Shown: piece by piece, positions 34,006 to 42,925 of the stretch
Layout: the number at the start of each line of letters is the position of its first letter
How positions within the stretch are numbered: the first letter of the stretch is position 1
Assembly (NCBI RefSeq): GCF_025564085.1
Contig: NZ_JAMGZJ010000067.1
Coordinates: 1-64,000, forward strand
Length of the DNA: 64,000 bases
Origin: Silvania confinis
GTDB lineage: Bacteria > Pseudomonadota > Gammaproteobacteria > Enterobacterales > Enterobacteriaceae
Direction of reading: 5' to 3'
Translations under genes and position numbers: made by a program
The notes under the pieces: generated by a model
The model's database searches: none
What the model saw: the letters and a program-made list of their open reading frames with translations, nothing else
Told to the model about the DNA's origin: nothing

Positions 34006-34605
34006 TTAGTGACAGCCGCAGCCGCCGTTACCACCGCAACCGCCTTTTCCGTGCTCATGACCGTGGTCGTGATCGTGGCTATGGCCGTGGCCACCGCAGC
34101 AACCGTCATGGTCGTGGTCGTGATCGTGGTCGTGACCATTCGCACCGTGAACGTGGCCGTGAGCCAGTTCTTCTTCAGTGGCTTCGCGGATCGCCATCAC
34201 TTCTACGTTGAACTTGAGGTTCTGGCCAGCCAGCATGTGGTTGCCATCAACCACTACGTGGTCGTCTTCAACCTCAGTGATTTCTACAGGAACCGGACCC
34301 TGGTCAGTTTCAGCCAGGAAGCGCATGCCAACCTGCAGTTCGTCAACGCCCATGAAGACGTCTTTAGGAACACGTTGAACCAGGTTTTCATCGTACTGAC
34401 CGTAAGCGTCATTTGAGGCAACTTCTACGTCAAATTTGTCGCCAACTTCATGACCGTCCAGCGCGTTTTCCAGGCCAGAAATCAGGGAACCGTGACCGTG
34501 CAGATAGTCCAGCGGCGCACTCACCGGAGACTCATCAACCAACACACCGTCTTCTGTACGTACCTGATAGGCCAGGCTGACCACCAGGTCTTTTGTTACT
34601 TTCAT
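34006..34605 (-). CDS. slyD: FKBP-type prolyl isomerase and metallochaperone SlyD
   Basis: 199 residues (196 in E. coli). The FKBP domain is split by an insert-in-flap chaperone domain (about 70-129). The C-terminal 50 residues are a His/Asp/Gly/Cys-rich metal-binding tail (HDHDHDHDHDGCCGG, then GHGHSHDHDHGHEHGKGG and CGCH). It supplies nickel to hydrogenase maturation in E. coli. The exact His repeat count differs from E. coli, as expected of a repetitive tail. Confidence 0.97.
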   Translation of the reverse strand: MKVTKDLVVSLAYQVRTEDGVLVDESPVSAPLDYLHGHGSLISGLENALDGHEVGDKFDVEVASNDAYGQYDENLVQRVPKDVFMGVDELQVGMRFLAETDQGPVPVEITEVEDDHVVVDGNHMLAGQNLKFNVEVMAIREATEEELAHGHVHGANGHDHDHDHDHDGCCGGHGHSHDHDHGHEHGKGGCGGNGGCGCH

Positions 34606-34699
34606 GATATCTCCTGAGCGTGGGAAAATTGCTGGCGCAGATTGTAGCGGAAATCTGCACCCGTGTACCCTTTAGCTTAAAAAAACTCAGGGCATATCG

Positions 34700-34900
34700 C
34701 TAGTCCGGATGAAAAATGCCGATCACTTGCTCTTCTTTGCGGACATGCTCGCGCGCCGCTTTATCGGCTTCGCGCATCTGATGACCGCACTTAACACACT
34801 CAACAATATCGATATTGTTTTCCCGCCACATGGCCAGTGAATCCTGAGCCTGGCAGGCCGGGCATTTTGCCCCGGCGATAAAGCGTTTACGAATTGCCAT
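34700..34900 (-). CDS. yheV: YheV, small putative zinc-ribbon protein
   Basis: 66 residues from the second of two adjacent ATGs. The first, at 34903, adds one Met. Two CxxC pairs (C13/C16 and C35/C38) predict a zinc ribbon. No function is known to me. It begins 10-12 bp after the kefB stop and is probably cotranscribed with kefG-kefB. Confidence 0.9.
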   Translation of the reverse strand: MAIRKRFIAGAKCPACQAQDSLAMWRENNIDIVECVKCGHQMREADKAAREHVRKEEQVIGIFHPD

Positions 34901-34912
34901 CATTCAACCCCG

Positions 34913-36718
34913 TTATTCAAATTCATCCCAACCATCCAGCTGCCGACGTTCCTGCTGCATCTCACGTTGAAAAATCTCTTCAAGCTCACGACGGGCCTCC
35001 CGTACACGAGATATTTGCACCGTATCGGTATGCACCGGCATCAGCTCGCGCAGCATGCGCATATCCAGTCGACGGAAGTGCAGTTGCGCACGCTGGGCCT
35101 GATGCGGATGCATCCCCAGCGTCACTAACGTTTTGCGCCCCAGCTCCAGCGCACTGGAGAAAGTCTCACGCGTAAACTGCTTCACGCCGGCCTGCAGCAG
35201 CTCGTGTGCTTCGACACGCCCGCGCGCACGAGCCAGAATATGCAGATGCGGAAAATGCTGCTGGCAAATCTCCACCAGCTTCATGGTGTCTTCCGGTTCG
35301 TTACAGGTGATGACGATAGACTCCGCCGCCTCTGCCCCCGCCGATCGCAGCAGTTCCACCTGTGTGGCATCGCCGTAATACACCTTATAGCCGTACTTGC
35401 GCATCAGATTCACTGCACTGATATCGCGCTCCAGCACGGTAACACGCTTTTTATTGGCCATCAGCAGGCGACCAATCACCTGACCAAATCGGCCAAAACC
35501 CACCACAATCACCTGCGGTTTGTCATCTTCCACCCACGGCGCTTCATGTTCATCTTCGGCGGCGTTAAAACGGCGAGCAAGGCGCTTATCAATGAGCTTC
35601 ATCACCAGCGGCGTGGTCATCATCGACAGCGTGACGGTCACCAGCAGCAGCGCCATCTGATCATGCTGGAACAGACGCTGGGATGATGCTGTGGAGAAGA
35701 GCACAAAAGCGAACTCTCCCCCCTGACTCAACACACCGGCAAACTGCGCACGTTCCGAATGACGCAGGCCATACACTCGAGCCAGCCCATAAAGCACCAG
35801 CATTTTTACCGCAACCAGCACTGCCACGCTCAGCACCACCCACAGGATGTGGGTATAAAGCACGCCGAGGTTCAGCGCCATGCCGACCGAAATAAAGAAC
35901 AGCCCTAACAGCAGCCCTTTAAACGGATCGATAGCGATCTCCAGCTCGTGCCGGTACTCACTTTCTGCCAGCAGAACGCCCGCAATAAAGGTTCCGAGCG
36001 CCATCGACAGCCCCAGCGCATCCATAAATAGCGCCGACCCGAGTACCAGCAGCAGTGTGGCAGCGGTAAACACTTCGCGCACGCCCGAGGCCGCAATAAA
36101 GCGGAACACCGGACGCAGCAGATAACGCCCGCCCACCAGCATGCCGGCAAATGCCAGCACCTTGATGCCGATTTTCATCCAGTCGAAGTGCTCGTCGCCC
36201 GACCCCGCCAGCAGCGGGACCAATGCCAGCGCCGGGATCACCGCCAGATCCTGGAACAGCAACACTGAAAAGCCCAACTGCCCCGCTTCGCTGCGGTTCA
36301 TGCCTTTATCGCGCATCAACTGGAGCGCCATCGCGGTGGAGGACATCGCCAGCCCAATCCCACCAATCACGGCCGCCTGCCATGAGAATTGGGTCAGCAT
36401 CAGCAGCCCGCCGAGGATCACCGCGCTGCACAACACCTGTGCGGCACCCACGCCGAAGATGGAGCGGCGCAACTGCCAGAGCTTCGCGGGATTCAGCTCG
36501 AGGCCGATAATAAACATCAGGAAGACGACGCCAAGCTCAGAGAAGTGCAGAATTTCGTCTACATCGCTGATAAACCCCAACCCCCACGGGCCAATGGCAA
36601 TACCGGCCAGCAAATACCCCAACACCGCGCCAATCCCCAGACGTGCGGCTATCGGCACCGCCACCACGGCGGCGAACAGGAACAGCACCCCCGCCAGTAA
36701 CAGATCGGAACCTTCCAT
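34913..36718 (-). CDS. kefB: Glutathione-regulated potassium-efflux antiporter KefB
   Basis: 601 residues from the ATG at 36716-36718, the E. coli length. Upstream in-frame codons lie inside kefG. It is a CPA2 family K+/H+ antiporter with about 12 membrane segments (1-385), opened by glutathione adducts to acidify the cytoplasm during electrophile stress. The cytoplasmic RCK domain begins near 400 with [15 protein letters not shown]. It is coupled to kefG by a 1 bp overlap (TGATG). Confidence 0.97.
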   Translation of the reverse strand: MEGSDLLLAGVLFLFAAVVAVPIAARLGIGAVLGYLLAGIAIGPWGLGFISDVDEILHFSELGVVFLMFIIGLELNPAKLWQLRRSIFGVGAAQVLCSAVILGGLLMLTQFSWQAAVIGGIGLAMSSTAMALQLMRDKGMNRSEAGQLGFSVLLFQDLAVIPALALVPLLAGSGDEHFDWMKIGIKVLAFAGMLVGGRYLLRPVFRFIAASGVREVFTAATLLLVLGSALFMDALGLSMALGTFIAGVLLAESEYRHELEIAIDPFKGLLLGLFFISVGMALNLGVLYTHILWVVLSVAVLVAVKMLVLYGLARVYGLRHSERAQFAGVLSQGGEFAFVLFSTASSQRLFQHDQMALLLVTVTLSMMTTPLVMKLIDKRLARRFNAAEDEHEAPWVEDDKPQVIVVGFGRFGQVIGRLLMANKKRVTVLERDISAVNLMRKYGYKVYYGDATQVELLRSAGAEAAESIVITCNEPEDTMKLVEICQQHFPHLHILARARGRVEAHELLQAGVKQFTRETFSSALELGRKTLVTLGMHPHQAQRAQLHFRRLDMRMLRELMPVHTDTVQISRVREARRELEEIFQREMQQERRQLDGWDEFE

Positions 36719-37272
36719 CAGCCGCCTCCCGTCAGGTTGGGTGATGCCAGCCAGTCGCCGTAGGCTTTGGCATGGCTGGACAGCTCCTGCTGCTGCTGCC
36801 GACGCGCCCAGTAGATAATGATTGGGCTCATCCAGTGCATACGGCACATTGCTGCAGTCAGTTCAAACGGGCGTAAAATGTCGTTCATCGAATAGCGGTT
36901 AAGGCCGTCGTGGCGATAGGCACTCTCTGGCTCACCGGTGGTCACAACGTTACGCCAATACTTTCCCGCCAGTTGGTTTCCCCCCACACCGCTGGCGAAA
37001 CCACGGCTTAGCACCCGGTCAAGCCACTCTTTCAGCAACGCAGGGCAGCTATAGGTATAAAGTGGATGCTGGAACACGATGATGTCGTGCTGACGCAGCA
37101 GTTCCTGTTCTCGCGGGATATCAATAAAAAAATCGGGGTAGTGCGCGTAAAGATCGTGCACCGTCACATGACTGAGCTGTAATGCCGGTTGAAGCAAAAC
37201 CCGGTTGGCGACCGAGTCCTGAGACTCCGGATGGGCATACAGCAGCAGCACTTTTGCTGTCTGGGACATCAT
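36718..37272 (-). CDS. kefG: KefG, ancillary quinone-reductase-like subunit of KefB
   Basis: 184 residues, the E. coli length. It is a flavodoxin-fold NAD(P)H:quinone oxidoreductase-like protein ([16 protein letters not shown] near 9-24, [16 protein letters not shown] near 89-104), needed for full KefB activity. The stop overlaps the kefB start. It is divergent from yheS with a 121 bp gap that must hold both promoters. I could not assign them. Confidence 0.95.
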   Translation of the reverse strand: MMSQTAKVLLLYAHPESQDSVANRVLLQPALQLSHVTVHDLYAHYPDFFIDIPREQELLRQHDIIVFQHPLYTYSCPALLKEWLDRVLSRGFASGVGGNQLAGKYWRNVVTTGEPESAYRHDGLNRYSMNDILRPFELTAAMCRMHWMSPIIIYWARRQQQQELSSHAKAYGDWLASPNLTGGG

Positions 37273-37393
37273 TCCTCTCCCGGGTCGTCATCACTGTTAT
37301 TTTGGGCTACCATGGCACACCCACGCGGCGCGTGGCGGCATATTTAACCTTATTATAATGACAACCTAACATAGTCTGAACATACGGCGCTCT

Positions 37394-39298
37394 ATGATTG
37401 TTTTCTCCTCATTACAAATTCGGCGCGGTGTCCGCGTCCTGCTGGACAATGCGACAGCCACCATTAACCCGGGCCAGAAAGTGGGCCTGGTGGGTAAAAA
37501 CGGCTGCGGTAAATCCACGTTGCTGTCACTGCTGAAAAACGAGATCAGCGCGGATGGCGGTAACTTCACCTACCCCGGCAACTGGCAGCTGGCCTGGGTA
37601 AATCAAGAGACCCCAGCCCTGAGCGTACCGGCGATGGATTATGTTATTGACGGCGATCGGGAGTACCGCAAGCTCGAGGCAGAGCTGAATGCCGCCAATG
37701 AGCGCAACGATGGGCACGCCATTGCCACCGTCCACGGCAAACTGGACGCTATCGATGCGTGGACTATTCGCTCGCGCGCCTCCACGCTGCTGCACGGTCT
37801 GGGCTTTAGCAACGAACAGCTCGAACGTCCGGTCAGCGATTTTTCCGGTGGCTGGCGGATGCGTCTGAACCTTGCCCAGGCGCTGATCTGCCGCTCCGAC
37901 CTGCTGCTCCTCGATGAACCAACTAACCACCTCGATCTCGATGCGGTGATCTGGCTGGAGAAGTGGCTGAAAAGCTATCAAGGCACGCTGATCCTGATCT
38001 CTCATGACCGTGACTTCCTTGATCCGGTGGTAGACAAAATTATTCATATCGAACAGGAATCGATGTTCGAATATACCGGCAACTACAGCTCGTTCGAACG
38101 CCAGCGCGCGGTGCGTCTCTCCCAGCAGCAGGCGATGTACGAAAGCCAGCAGCAGCGTGTGGCGCACCTGCAAAGCTTTGTCGATCGTTTTAAAGCGAAA
38201 GCGTCGAAAGCGAAACAGGCCCAGAGCCGCATTAAGATGCTGGAACGTATGGAGATGATCGCCCCGGCGCACGTCGATAACCCGTTCCATTTCAGCTTCC
38301 GCGAGCCAGAGAGCCTGCCGAATCCGTTGCTGAAAATGGAAAAGGTCAGCGCAGGCTACGGCGAGCGCATCATCCTTGACTCCATTAAGCTCAACCTGGT
38401 GCCGGGTTCACGTATCGGCCTACTCGGGCGTAACGGTGCCGGTAAATCCACACTGATTAAACTGCTGGCGGGCGAGCTTAACCCGGTAAGCGGCGATATC
38501 GGCCTGGCGAAGGGCATCAAGCTGGGTTACTTCGCCCAGCACCAGCTGGAGTTTTTACGCGCGGATGAGTCCCCGCTTCAGCACCTGGCGCGCCTGGCGC
38601 CGCAGGAGATGGAGCAGAAGCTGCGCGATTACCTTGGCGGTTTTGGCTTCCAGGGCGATAAGGTGACTGAAAACACCGAACGCTTCTCCGGCGGCGAAAA
38701 AGCCCGTCTGGTGCTGGCGCTGATCGTCTGGCAGCGCCCAAACCTGCTGCTGCTCGATGAACCGACCAACCACCTTGATCTCGATATGCGCCAGGCGTTG
38801 ACCGAAGCGTTAATTGAGTTTGAAGGTGCGCTGGTTGTCGTCTCGCACGACCGTCACCTGCTGCGCTCCACCACTGACGATCTGTATCTGGTCCATGATG
38901 GCAAAGTGGAGCCGTTCGATGGCGATCTGGAAGATTACCAGCAGTGGTTAAGCGACGTGCAGAAGCAGGAGAACCAGCCTGCCGACGGGGCAAAAGACAA
39001 CGCCAACAGCGCTCAGGGCCGTAAAGATCAGAAGCGCCGGGACGCGGAGCTGCGCACGCAAACCCAGCCGCTGCGTAAGGAGATCACCCGTCTGGAAAAA
39101 GAGATGGAGAAACTCCACGCCCAGTTGGCGACGGTTGAAGAGAAGCTCGGCGACAGCGGGCTGTACGATCAGAGCCGCAAAGCGGAGCTGACCGACTGTC
39201 TGCAGCGCCAGGCAAAAACAAAATCCAGCCTCGAAGAGTGTGAAATGGCCTGGCTCGACGCCCAGGAGCAGCTTGAGGGCATGCTCGCATCGCTATGA
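37394..39298 (+). CDS. yheS: ABC-F family ATPase YheS
   Basis: 634 residues (637 in E. coli). Two ATP-binding cassettes lie in one chain without membrane segments. The first Walker A is GKNGCGKST near 34-42 with signature FSGGW, and the second is GRNGAGKST near 345 with FSGGEK. Both Walker B motifs read LLLLDEPTNHLDLD. The inter-domain linker (about 230-300) and a charged coiled coil at the C-terminus are typical of ribosome-acting ABC-F proteins. YheS is reported to resolve stalled ribosomes at certain nascent chains. Its stop overlaps the yheT start (ATGA). Confidence 0.96.
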   Translation: MIVFSSLQIRRGVRVLLDNATATINPGQKVGLVGKNGCGKSTLLSLLKNEISADGGNFTYPGNWQLAWVNQETPALSVPAMDYVIDGDREYRKLEAELNAANERNDGHAIATVHGKLDAIDAWTIRSRASTLLHGLGFSNEQLERPVSDFSGGWRMRLNLAQALICRSDLLLLDEPTNHLDLDAVIWLEKWLKSYQGTLILISHDRDFLDPVVDKIIHIEQESMFEYTGNYSSFERQRAVRLSQQQAMYESQQQRVAHLQSFVDRFKAKASKAKQAQSRIKMLERMEMIAPAHVDNPFHFSFREPESLPNPLLKMEKVSAGYGERIILDSIKLNLVPGSRIGLLGRNGAGKSTLIKLLAGELNPVSGDIGLAKGIKLGYFAQHQLEFLRADESPLQHLARLAPQEMEQKLRDYLGGFGFQGDKVTENTERFSGGEKARLVLALIVWQRPNLLLLDEPTNHLDLDMRQALTEALIEFEGALVVVSHDRHLLRSTTDDLYLVHDGKVEPFDGDLEDYQQWLSDVQKQENQPADGAKDNANSAQGRKDQKRRDAELRTQTQPLRKEITRLEKEMEKLHAQLATVEEKLGDSGLYDQSRKAELTDCLQRQAKTKSSLEECEMAWLDAQEQLEGMLASL

Positions 39299-40317
39299 CT
39301 CAAACAATCCCCTCAGACTTTAATTTTGCCCCCGAAGAGAGCGCGACATTCATCCCAATGCGCGGCGTGGCGAATCGTCATCTGCAAACTATGCTGCCGC
39401 GCCTGATCCGCCGAAAACTGCAATTCACGCCCCACTGGCAGCGCCTTGAGCTGCCGGATGACGACTTTGTCGATTTGGCCTGGAGCGAAGATCCCCAGCA
39501 GGCGCAGCATAAACCACGGCTGGTGGTCTTTCATGGTCTGGAAGGCAGCCTGCATAGCCCCTATGCCCACGGCCTGATCCAGGCGGCAAAAGCGCGTGAC
39601 TGGTTAGGCGTGGTGATGCACTTTCGCGGCTGCAGCGGGGAGCCAAACCGGCAAAAGCGGATCTACCACTCCGGCGAAATCGAAGACGGCCGCTGGTTTT
39701 TAAACTGGCTGGCGAGGTCGTTCCGCCCGGCACCCACCGCCGCAGTAGGGTTCTCACTCGGCGGTAACATGCTGGCCTGTCTGCTGGCGAAAGAGGGCGA
39801 TAATGTTCCACTGGATGCCGCCGCCATTGTCTCTGCACCGTTTATGCTGGAACAGTGCAGCTATCATATGGAGAAAGGCTTCTCCCGCGTTTATCAGCAC
39901 TACCTGCTGAATCTGCTGAAGGCGAACGCCCTACGTAAACTGAAGGCTTATCCGCAGTCGCTGCCAGTAAATCTGCAGCAAATTAAGCGCATGCGCAGAC
40001 TTCGCGAGTTTGACGACCTGATCACCGCGAAGATCCACGGTTTTACCGACGCGATTGATTACTATCGCCAGTGCAGCGCCATGCCGTTACTGAATCAAAT
40101 CACCCGGCCCACGCTGATTATCCATGCCAAAGACGATCCCTTTATGGATCATCACTCCATCCCGGCACCTGAGCATTTACCGGCTAGCGTGCAGTATCAG
40201 TTAACCGAGAACGGCGGGCACGTGGGTTTTGTCGGCGGTACCCTGCGCCGTCCAAAGATGTGGCTGGAAACGCGCATCCCGGACTGGCTCAGCACCTATC
40301 TGGAAACCAAATCATGA
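39295..40317 (+). CDS. yheT: YheT, alpha/beta-hydrolase family protein
   Basis: 340 residues, the E. coli length. It is an AB-hydrolase-4 family member with nucleophile elbow GFSLGG (near 157-162), acidic residue in HAKDDPFMD (about 279-287) and catalytic-type H in NGGHVGF (near 309). The substrate is unknown. It overlaps yheS at its start and yheU at its stop (ATGA both times), so yheS-yheT-yheU is translationally coupled. Confidence 0.94.
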   Translation: MTQTIPSDFNFAPEESATFIPMRGVANRHLQTMLPRLIRRKLQFTPHWQRLELPDDDFVDLAWSEDPQQAQHKPRLVVFHGLEGSLHSPYAHGLIQAAKARDWLGVVMHFRGCSGEPNRQKRIYHSGEIEDGRWFLNWLARSFRPAPTAAVGFSLGGNMLACLLAKEGDNVPLDAAAIVSAPFMLEQCSYHMEKGFSRVYQHYLLNLLKANALRKLKAYPQSLPVNLQQIKRMRRLREFDDLITAKIHGFTDAIDYYRQCSAMPLLNQITRPTLIIHAKDDPFMDHHSIPAPEHLPASVQYQLTENGGHVGFVGGTLRRPKMWLETRIPDWLSTYLETKS

Positions 40318-40532
40318 TCATTCCCTGGCAGGATCTGCCTCCCGACACGCTGGATAATCTGATTGAAAGCTTTGTCTTGCGCGAGGGCACCGATTATGGT
40401 GAACATGAACGCTCGCTTGAGATGAAAGTCGCCGATGTTAAACAGCAGCTCAAAAGCGGTGAAGCCGTGCTGGTGTGGTCAGAACTGCACGAAACGGTGA
40501 ATATTATGCCTCGCGGTCAGTTTCGCGACTGA
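40314..40532 (+). CDS. yheU: YheU, small conserved protein (UPF0270)
   Basis: 72 residues from the ATG at 40314, which overlaps the yheT stop. The frame is open further upstream, but inside yheT. It is a soluble acidic protein with the conserved [13 protein letters not shown] and [12 protein letters not shown] segments. Function unknown. Confidence 0.92.
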   Translation: MIIPWQDLPPDTLDNLIESFVLREGTDYGEHERSLEMKVADVKQQLKSGEAVLVWSELHETVNIMPRGQFRD

Positions 40533-40562
40533 TCGCCCCCTCTTGCCATCCAGGGAGTTGCT

Positions 40563-41432
40563 ATGTCCGCCAGACATCCGGTTATCGCCGTTACAGGGTC
40601 CAGTGGTGCGGGAACCACCACCACCAGCCTCGCCTTTCGCAAGATATTCTCCCAGCTTCACCTCCAGGCAGCGGAAGTCGAAGGCGACAGTTTTCATCGC
40701 TACACCCGCCCTGAAATGGATATGGCCATCCGCAAGGCCCGAGATTTAGGCAAACACATCAGCTACTTTGGCCCGGATGCCAACGACTTTGGCCTGCTGG
40801 AGCAAACCTTCGCCGAGTACGGGCGCAGCGGTACAGGCCATGCGCGCAAATATCTGCACACCTATGACGAAGCCGTACCGTGGAACCAGGTGCCGGGCAC
40901 CTTTACGCCGTGGCAGCCGCTACCGGAACCCACCGATGTGCTGTTTTATGAGGGGTTACACGGTGGTGTCGTCACGCCGCAGCACGACGTGGCACGCCAT
41001 GTTGATCTGCTGGTGGGTGTGGTACCCATTGTTAATCTGGAGTGGATCCAGAAGCTGACACGCGATACCAGCGAGCGCGGGCATTCCCGAGAAGCGGTGA
41101 TGGATTCGGTGGTGCGATCCATGGAAGATTACATTAACTTCCTCACTCCGCAGTTTTCACGTACCCACATTAACTTCCAGCGCGTCCCGACGGTGGATAC
41201 CTCCAACCCGTTTGCGGCAAAAGCGATACCTTCGCTGGATGAGAGTTTTGTGGTGATTCATTTCCGCAATCTGGAAGAGATTGATTACCCCTGGCTACTG
41301 GCCATGCTGCAGGGTTCATTCATTTCACACATGAATACACTGGTGGTGCCGGGCGGGAAGATGGTGCTGGCGATGGAGTTGATTATGACGCCACTGGTGC
41401 AGCGGTTGATGGAAGGGAAGAAAATCGCCTGA
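40563..41432 (+). CDS. prkB: Phosphoribulokinase-like protein PrkB
   Basis: 289 residues, the E. coli length. A P-loop kinase of the phosphoribulokinase/uridine kinase family, with Walker A GSSGAGTTTT (12-21) and the PRK-type segment FYEGLHGG. Enterobacteria lack RuBisCO, so a Calvin-cycle role is not expected and the true substrate is uncertain. It ends 8 bp before the REP pair. Confidence 0.92.
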   Translation: MSARHPVIAVTGSSGAGTTTTSLAFRKIFSQLHLQAAEVEGDSFHRYTRPEMDMAIRKARDLGKHISYFGPDANDFGLLEQTFAEYGRSGTGHARKYLHTYDEAVPWNQVPGTFTPWQPLPEPTDVLFYEGLHGGVVTPQHDVARHVDLLVGVVPIVNLEWIQKLTRDTSERGHSREAVMDSVVRSMEDYINFLTPQFSRTHINFQRVPTVDTSNPFAAKAIPSLDESFVVIHFRNLEEIDYPWLLAMLQGSFISHMNTLVVPGGKMVLAMELIMTPLVQRLMEGKKIA

Positions 41433-41440
41433 GGCTTTTT

Positions 41441-41508
41441 GCCCGGTGGCGCTGCGCTTACCGGGCCTACAGGATCCGTAGGCCGGGCAAACGAAGTGCC
41501 GCCCGGCA
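41441..41508. repeat. Pair of inverted REP (BIME-type) elements
   Basis: REP 1 (41441-41471) begins GCCCGGTGGCGCTGCG and ends CCGGGCCTACA. REP 2 (41478-41508) is in opposite orientation, beginning GTAGGCCGGGCAAACG. Each folds with GCCCGG/CCGGGC-type arms. The pair fills the space between the convergent prkB and yhfA genes. Such elements bind gyrase or IHF and protect 3' ends. Confidence 0.9.
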
Positions 41509-41521
41509 CTTTACCCAGAAC

Positions 41522-41926
41522 TTATGCCTCGATCACTTCATACGAATGCGTGATTTTTACTGCTTTTTCCAGCATCAGCGCCACGGAGCAATACTTCTCA
41601 GCCGACAGGTCAACCGCACGGGATACCGCCGCATCTTTCAGCTCTTTGCCGGTCACCAGGAAGTGCAGATTGATATGGGTGAACAAACGCGGCGCTTCTT
41701 CACGACGTTCTGACGTCAGTTTTACTTCGCAGTCGGTCACATCGTGACGCCCTTTTTGCAGGATCGATACTACGTCGATTGCGCTGCATCCCCCCGCCGC
41801 CATCAGCACTACTTCCATTGGACTTGGCGCTTTGTCACCGGAGTTGCCATCCATCAAAATCTGGTGTCCCGAAGCGGACTCGCCGAGGAACGTTAACCCT
41901 TCAACCCATTTAACACGCGCTTGCAT
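41522..41926 (-). CDS. yhfA: YhfA, OsmC/Ohr-family protein
   Basis: 134 residues from the ATG at 41924-41926, the E. coli length. Upstream in-frame codons overlap the crp control region. It is an OsmC-fold protein with the two cysteines of the family, one in GGCSAIDV (near 58-65) and one in SAEKYCSVALML (near 112-123). Peroxide detoxification is the family role. Its specific activity is not established. It is divergent from crp. Confidence 0.92.
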   Translation of the reverse strand: MQARVKWVEGLTFLGESASGHQILMDGNSGDKAPSPMEVVLMAAGGCSAIDVVSILQKGRHDVTDCEVKLTSERREEAPRLFTHINLHFLVTGKELKDAAVSRAVDLSAEKYCSVALMLEKAVKITHSYEVIEA

Positions 41927-42004
41927 TTTATTCACTCCAGGTTTGCATTTTTCATGACAGATTACGCGCCAGTAACAATTCTGGCAACGGAAGGCGACCT
42001 GCAT

Positions 42005-42110
42005 CAAGCTGAAGCGAGACACCAGGAGACACGCAGCAAAACCTATGCTAAAACAGTCGAGATGCTACAGTAATACATTGACGTTACACATGTATGCAGA
42101 GGACATCACA
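42005..42110 (+). promoter_or_regulatory. crp promoter and autoregulatory region
   Basis: The 309 bp gap between yhfA and crp closely resembles the E. coli crp control region. It shares CGAGACACCAGGAGACAC, TATGCTAAAACAG (candidate -10 TATGCT at 42044-42049), GCTACAGTAATACATTG and CATGTATGCA. In E. coli this region has CRP and Fis sites and a divergent promoter. Individual sites here are inferred from that likeness. The remaining part up to 42235 is long leader with a CTGGCTCTGGAG segment and no gene. Confidence 0.65.
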
Positions 42111-42235
42111 CATTACAGGCTGCTAATTTTGTGACAGCCAGTTTCCCAGGTACGGGGAAGAATTCGATTGCAACCCCAGAGTAAAAGGTGCACATCCTGG
42201 CTCTGGAGATAGCTTATAACAGAGGATAACAGCGC

Positions 42236-42868
42236 ATGGTGCTTGGCAAACCGCAAACAGACCCGACTCTCGAATGGTTCTTGTCTCATTGCCATATTCA
42301 TAAGTACCCATCGAAGAGCACGCTGATTCACCAGGGTGAAAAAGCGGAAACGTTGTATTACATCGTCAAAGGCTCAGTAGCAGTGCTGATCAAAGATGAA
42401 GAAGGCAAAGAGATGATCCTCTCTTACCTGAATCAGGGAGATTTCATCGGCGAGCTGGGCTTGTTTGAAGAAGGTCAGGAGCGTAGCGCCTGGGTTCGTG
42501 CGAAAACCGCGTGTGAAGTGGCAGAGATCTCCTATAAGAAGTTCCGCCAGCTGATCCAGGTTAACCCGGATATCCTGATGCGTCTCTCTTCGCAGATGGC
42601 TCGCCGTCTGCAGATCACGTCTGAGAAAGTGGGTAACCTCGCCTTCCTGGATGTTACCGGCCGTATCGCTCAGACCCTGTTGAACCTGGCGAAACAGCCA
42701 GACGCCATGACCCACCCGGACGGTATGCAAATTAAAATCACCCGTCAGGAAATTGGTCAGATCGTCGGATGTTCTCGTGAGACAGTCGGTCGTATCCTGA
42801 AAATGCTGGAAGACCAAAACCTGATCTCTGCCCACGGTAAAACCATCGTGGTCTACGGAACGCGTTAA
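42236..42868 (+). CDS. crp: cAMP receptor protein (CRP/CAP)
   Basis: 210 residues, the E. coli length. The N-terminal cAMP-binding domain (1-136, with [18 protein letters not shown] near 72-89) joins to a helix-turn-helix ([17 protein letters not shown], 170-186). Compared with the remembered E. coli protein it carries Ser at residue 118 and Ile at 126 (numbering without Met) in the hinge-proximal C helix, where E. coli has Ala and Val. DNA-contacting residues are unchanged. It likely acts on the ppiA and nir regions in this window. Confidence 0.99.
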   Translation: MVLGKPQTDPTLEWFLSHCHIHKYPSKSTLIHQGEKAETLYYIVKGSVAVLIKDEEGKEMILSYLNQGDFIGELGLFEEGQERSAWVRAKTACEVAEISYKKFRQLIQVNPDILMRLSSQMARRLQITSEKVGNLAFLDVTGRIAQTLLNLAKQPDAMTHPDGMQIKITRQEIGQIVGCSRETVGRILKMLEDQNLISAHGKTIVVYGTR

Positions 42869-42876
42869 TCCCGCTT

Positions 42877-42915
42877 AAACGGCGTGACATCGCAAGGTGG
42901 CACGCCGTTTTTGTC
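42877..42915 (+). terminator. Terminator of crp
   Basis: The 10 bp stem AAACGGCGTG / CACGCCGTTT has a 14-base loop and is followed by TTTGTCTCTCT, 8 bp after the crp stop. yhfK begins 11 bp downstream, so some read-through may feed yhfK. Confidence 0.85.
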
Positions 42916-42925
42916 TCTCTCACCC

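Noticed and set aside
34009..34416. A valine/alanine-rich plus-strand open frame opposite slyD.
   Set aside because: It is the reverse reading of the His/Asp repeat of slyD, which produces hydrophobic-looking low-complexity sequence by chance.
36719..36847. An N-terminal extension of kefB by 43 codons.
   Set aside because: It lies wholly inside kefG in another frame. The start at 36718 overlaps the kefG stop by 1 bp and gives the 601-residue family length.
41441..41508. Possible CRISPR-like or mobile-element repeat.
   Set aside because: Two REP units only, in inverted orientation, without spacers or flanking duplications. It is a standard BIME.
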